A DNA stretch of 15,002 nt from Deltaproteobacteria bacterium. GTDB taxonomy: Bacteria; Desulfobacterota; GWC2-55-46; DRQE01. The position numbers and the translations under genes were made by a program. How positions within the stretch are numbered: position 1 is the first letter of the stretch; each line of letters opens with the position of its first letter. The notes beneath the pieces were generated by a model. That model was given only the letters and a program-made list of their open reading frames with translations, made no database searches and was not told where the DNA came from. This document shows positions 14,440-15,002 of the stretch, piece after piece. The stretch covers positions 1-15,002 of the forward strand of contig DAOVXI010000017.1 in NCBI GenBank assembly GCA_030636245.1. The letters run 5' to 3'.

Positions 14440-14849
14440 CAGAAGCTCTAAGGCAGTAAATAAAATTTATATTCGGAACATCATACCAGCGGATATCTTT
14501 ACAAGCTGACGACCCATCCCGGGAGAAACTATCACACTACACATCGTTACATCTTAATAATCCATATCAATACTTTCAGCAACATGCCATGTGACATTTG
14601 CATCCGCGAATCGCATGTGCTAATCTCTTATAAGTTTCTATCGAGCACTTCCCTTTTTATGCTTATGGTAACCCAACTATATATTCACATTACGCATTAC
14701 TTATAAAAGGACCGAAAGCATATTACTTACTTGTCTCGAGCAATTTTTATTCTAACATCTGCAGACAATTCGTTCCGGAAAGCATAAAAACTCCCATACC
14801 GGGATTTTTTATAAAAAAAATTAAAGGAATTTGATATACTTGGTGAATT
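14440..14849. other. 410-nt apparently non-coding region
   Basis: Between the Wzt gene and the helicase gene no convincing coding frame was found on either strand. The stretch is A/T-rich with short stop-interrupted frames. It contains a weak terminator-like hairpin (14786-14810) and a -10-like TATACT (14835-14840) just before the helicase. It could hold promoter elements or a small RNA, but nothing specific was recognised. Confidence 0.6.
14786..14810. terminator. Weak terminator-like hairpin
   Basis: Five A, a short stem TCCC (14792-14795) with GGGA (14801-14804), then six T. The GC part is only 4 bp; A/T pairing across a bulged C extends it. It lies 350 nt after the Wzt gene, so it may end a long 3' tail or a separate short transcript. 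Confidence 0.35.
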
Positions 14850-15002
14850 ATGAAGTTTTCCAATTTGGACATAGATGAAAAGCTGTTAAAGGGCATAGAC
14901 GATCTCGGCTTTGAGAAGTGTACACCGGTGCAGGAGCAGAGCCTGCCGGAGTCGCTTATGGGCAAAGACCTCATAGTCCAGTCCCAGACAGGCACGGGCA
15001 AG
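14850..15002 (+). CDS. DEAD-box ATP-dependent RNA helicase, N-terminal 51 codons (partial)
   Basis: Start of an ATP-dependent RNA helicase cut by the window end. The 51 visible residues begin MKFSNLDIDEKLLKGI. They contain the DEAD-box Q motif (Phe21 with TPVQ at 25-28) and motif I (Walker A) SQTGTGK at 45-51, spaced as usual for the family. GFEKCTPVQEQSLP resembles RhlB/RhlE-type helicases. The ATG at 14850 has GGTG 5 nt upstream as a modest ribosome site; a TATACT at 14835-14840 would give a very short leader if used as a -10. The DEAD motif itself lies beyond the window. Typical roles are ribosome assembly, RNA decay or cold adaptation; the subfamily cannot be fixed from this fragment. Confidence 0.88.
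   Translation, partial: MKFSNLDIDEKLLKGIDDLGFEKCTPVQEQSLPESLMGKDLIVQSQTGTGK

Noticed and set aside
14584..14706. 40-codon frame in the spacer before the helicase
   Set aside because: There is no ribosome site before its ATG and no recognisable sequence; the stretch is A/T-rich and likely non-coding.
14747..15001. 84-codon open frame on the - strand over the window end
   Set aside because: It is antisense to the clear DEAD-box helicase N-terminus at 14850-15002 and shows no recognisable family.

Overview
The window reads as chromosomal DNA of a Gram-negative, probably motile bacterium. Base composition is moderate, ATA, AGA and AGG codons are frequent, and several genes start with TTG or GTG. 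The gene content would fit a Desulfobacterota/Nitrospirota-like lineage: a chemoreceptor with a periplasmic c-type heme motif, an HD-GYP response regulator, a PAS-PAS-GGDEF protein and an O-antigen type ABC exporter. The lineage is an inference from style and content; no rRNA or marker gene here settles it. No mobile element, tRNA, rRNA or CRISPR array was seen.

Left part (1-4224): a tightly packed phosphate uptake operon, pstS-pstC-pstA-pstB-phoU, all on the + strand with short gaps or overlapping stop/start codons. It ends at a perfect 34-bp palindrome that looks like a bidirectional terminator shared with the convergent gene that follows. The sensor kinase/regulator pair (PhoR/PhoB) is not in view.

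Middle part (4249-10716): signalling genes. A membrane-anchored diguanylate cyclase with two related PAS domains lies on the - strand. A 335-nt divergent spacer separates it from a ZIP/ZupT-type metal transporter on the + strand; the spacer holds promoters, an inverted repeat and a possible 17-codon ORF. Next is a large methyl-accepting chemotaxis protein with a periplasmic CxxCH motif, long coiled-coil arms and a non-standard signalling tip, behind a near-consensus promoter embedded in inverted repeats. Converging on it from the - strand is a two-gene operon: a REC-HD-GYP c-di-GMP phosphodiesterase whose stop codon overlaps the start of a DksA/TraR-like zinc-finger protein. The region thus encodes a predicted maker and a predicted breaker of c-di-GMP within about 6 kb.

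Right part (10948-15002): an ABC-F ribosome-associated ATPase, then a translationally coupled Wzm/Wzt polysaccharide export pair whose leader has two notable hairpins. Wzt lacks the C-terminal carbohydrate-binding domain of long Wzt proteins. After a 410-nt apparently non-coding stretch, the window ends inside the first 51 codons of a DEAD-box RNA helicase.

Most genes belong to familiar families. No wholly new system could be demonstrated. The most interesting points are the heme-type chemoreceptor with its altered trimer/CheW contact tip, the coupling of HD-GYP with a DksA-like factor, the degenerate I-site of the cyclase, and the structured leaders upstream of the chemoreceptor and wzm.
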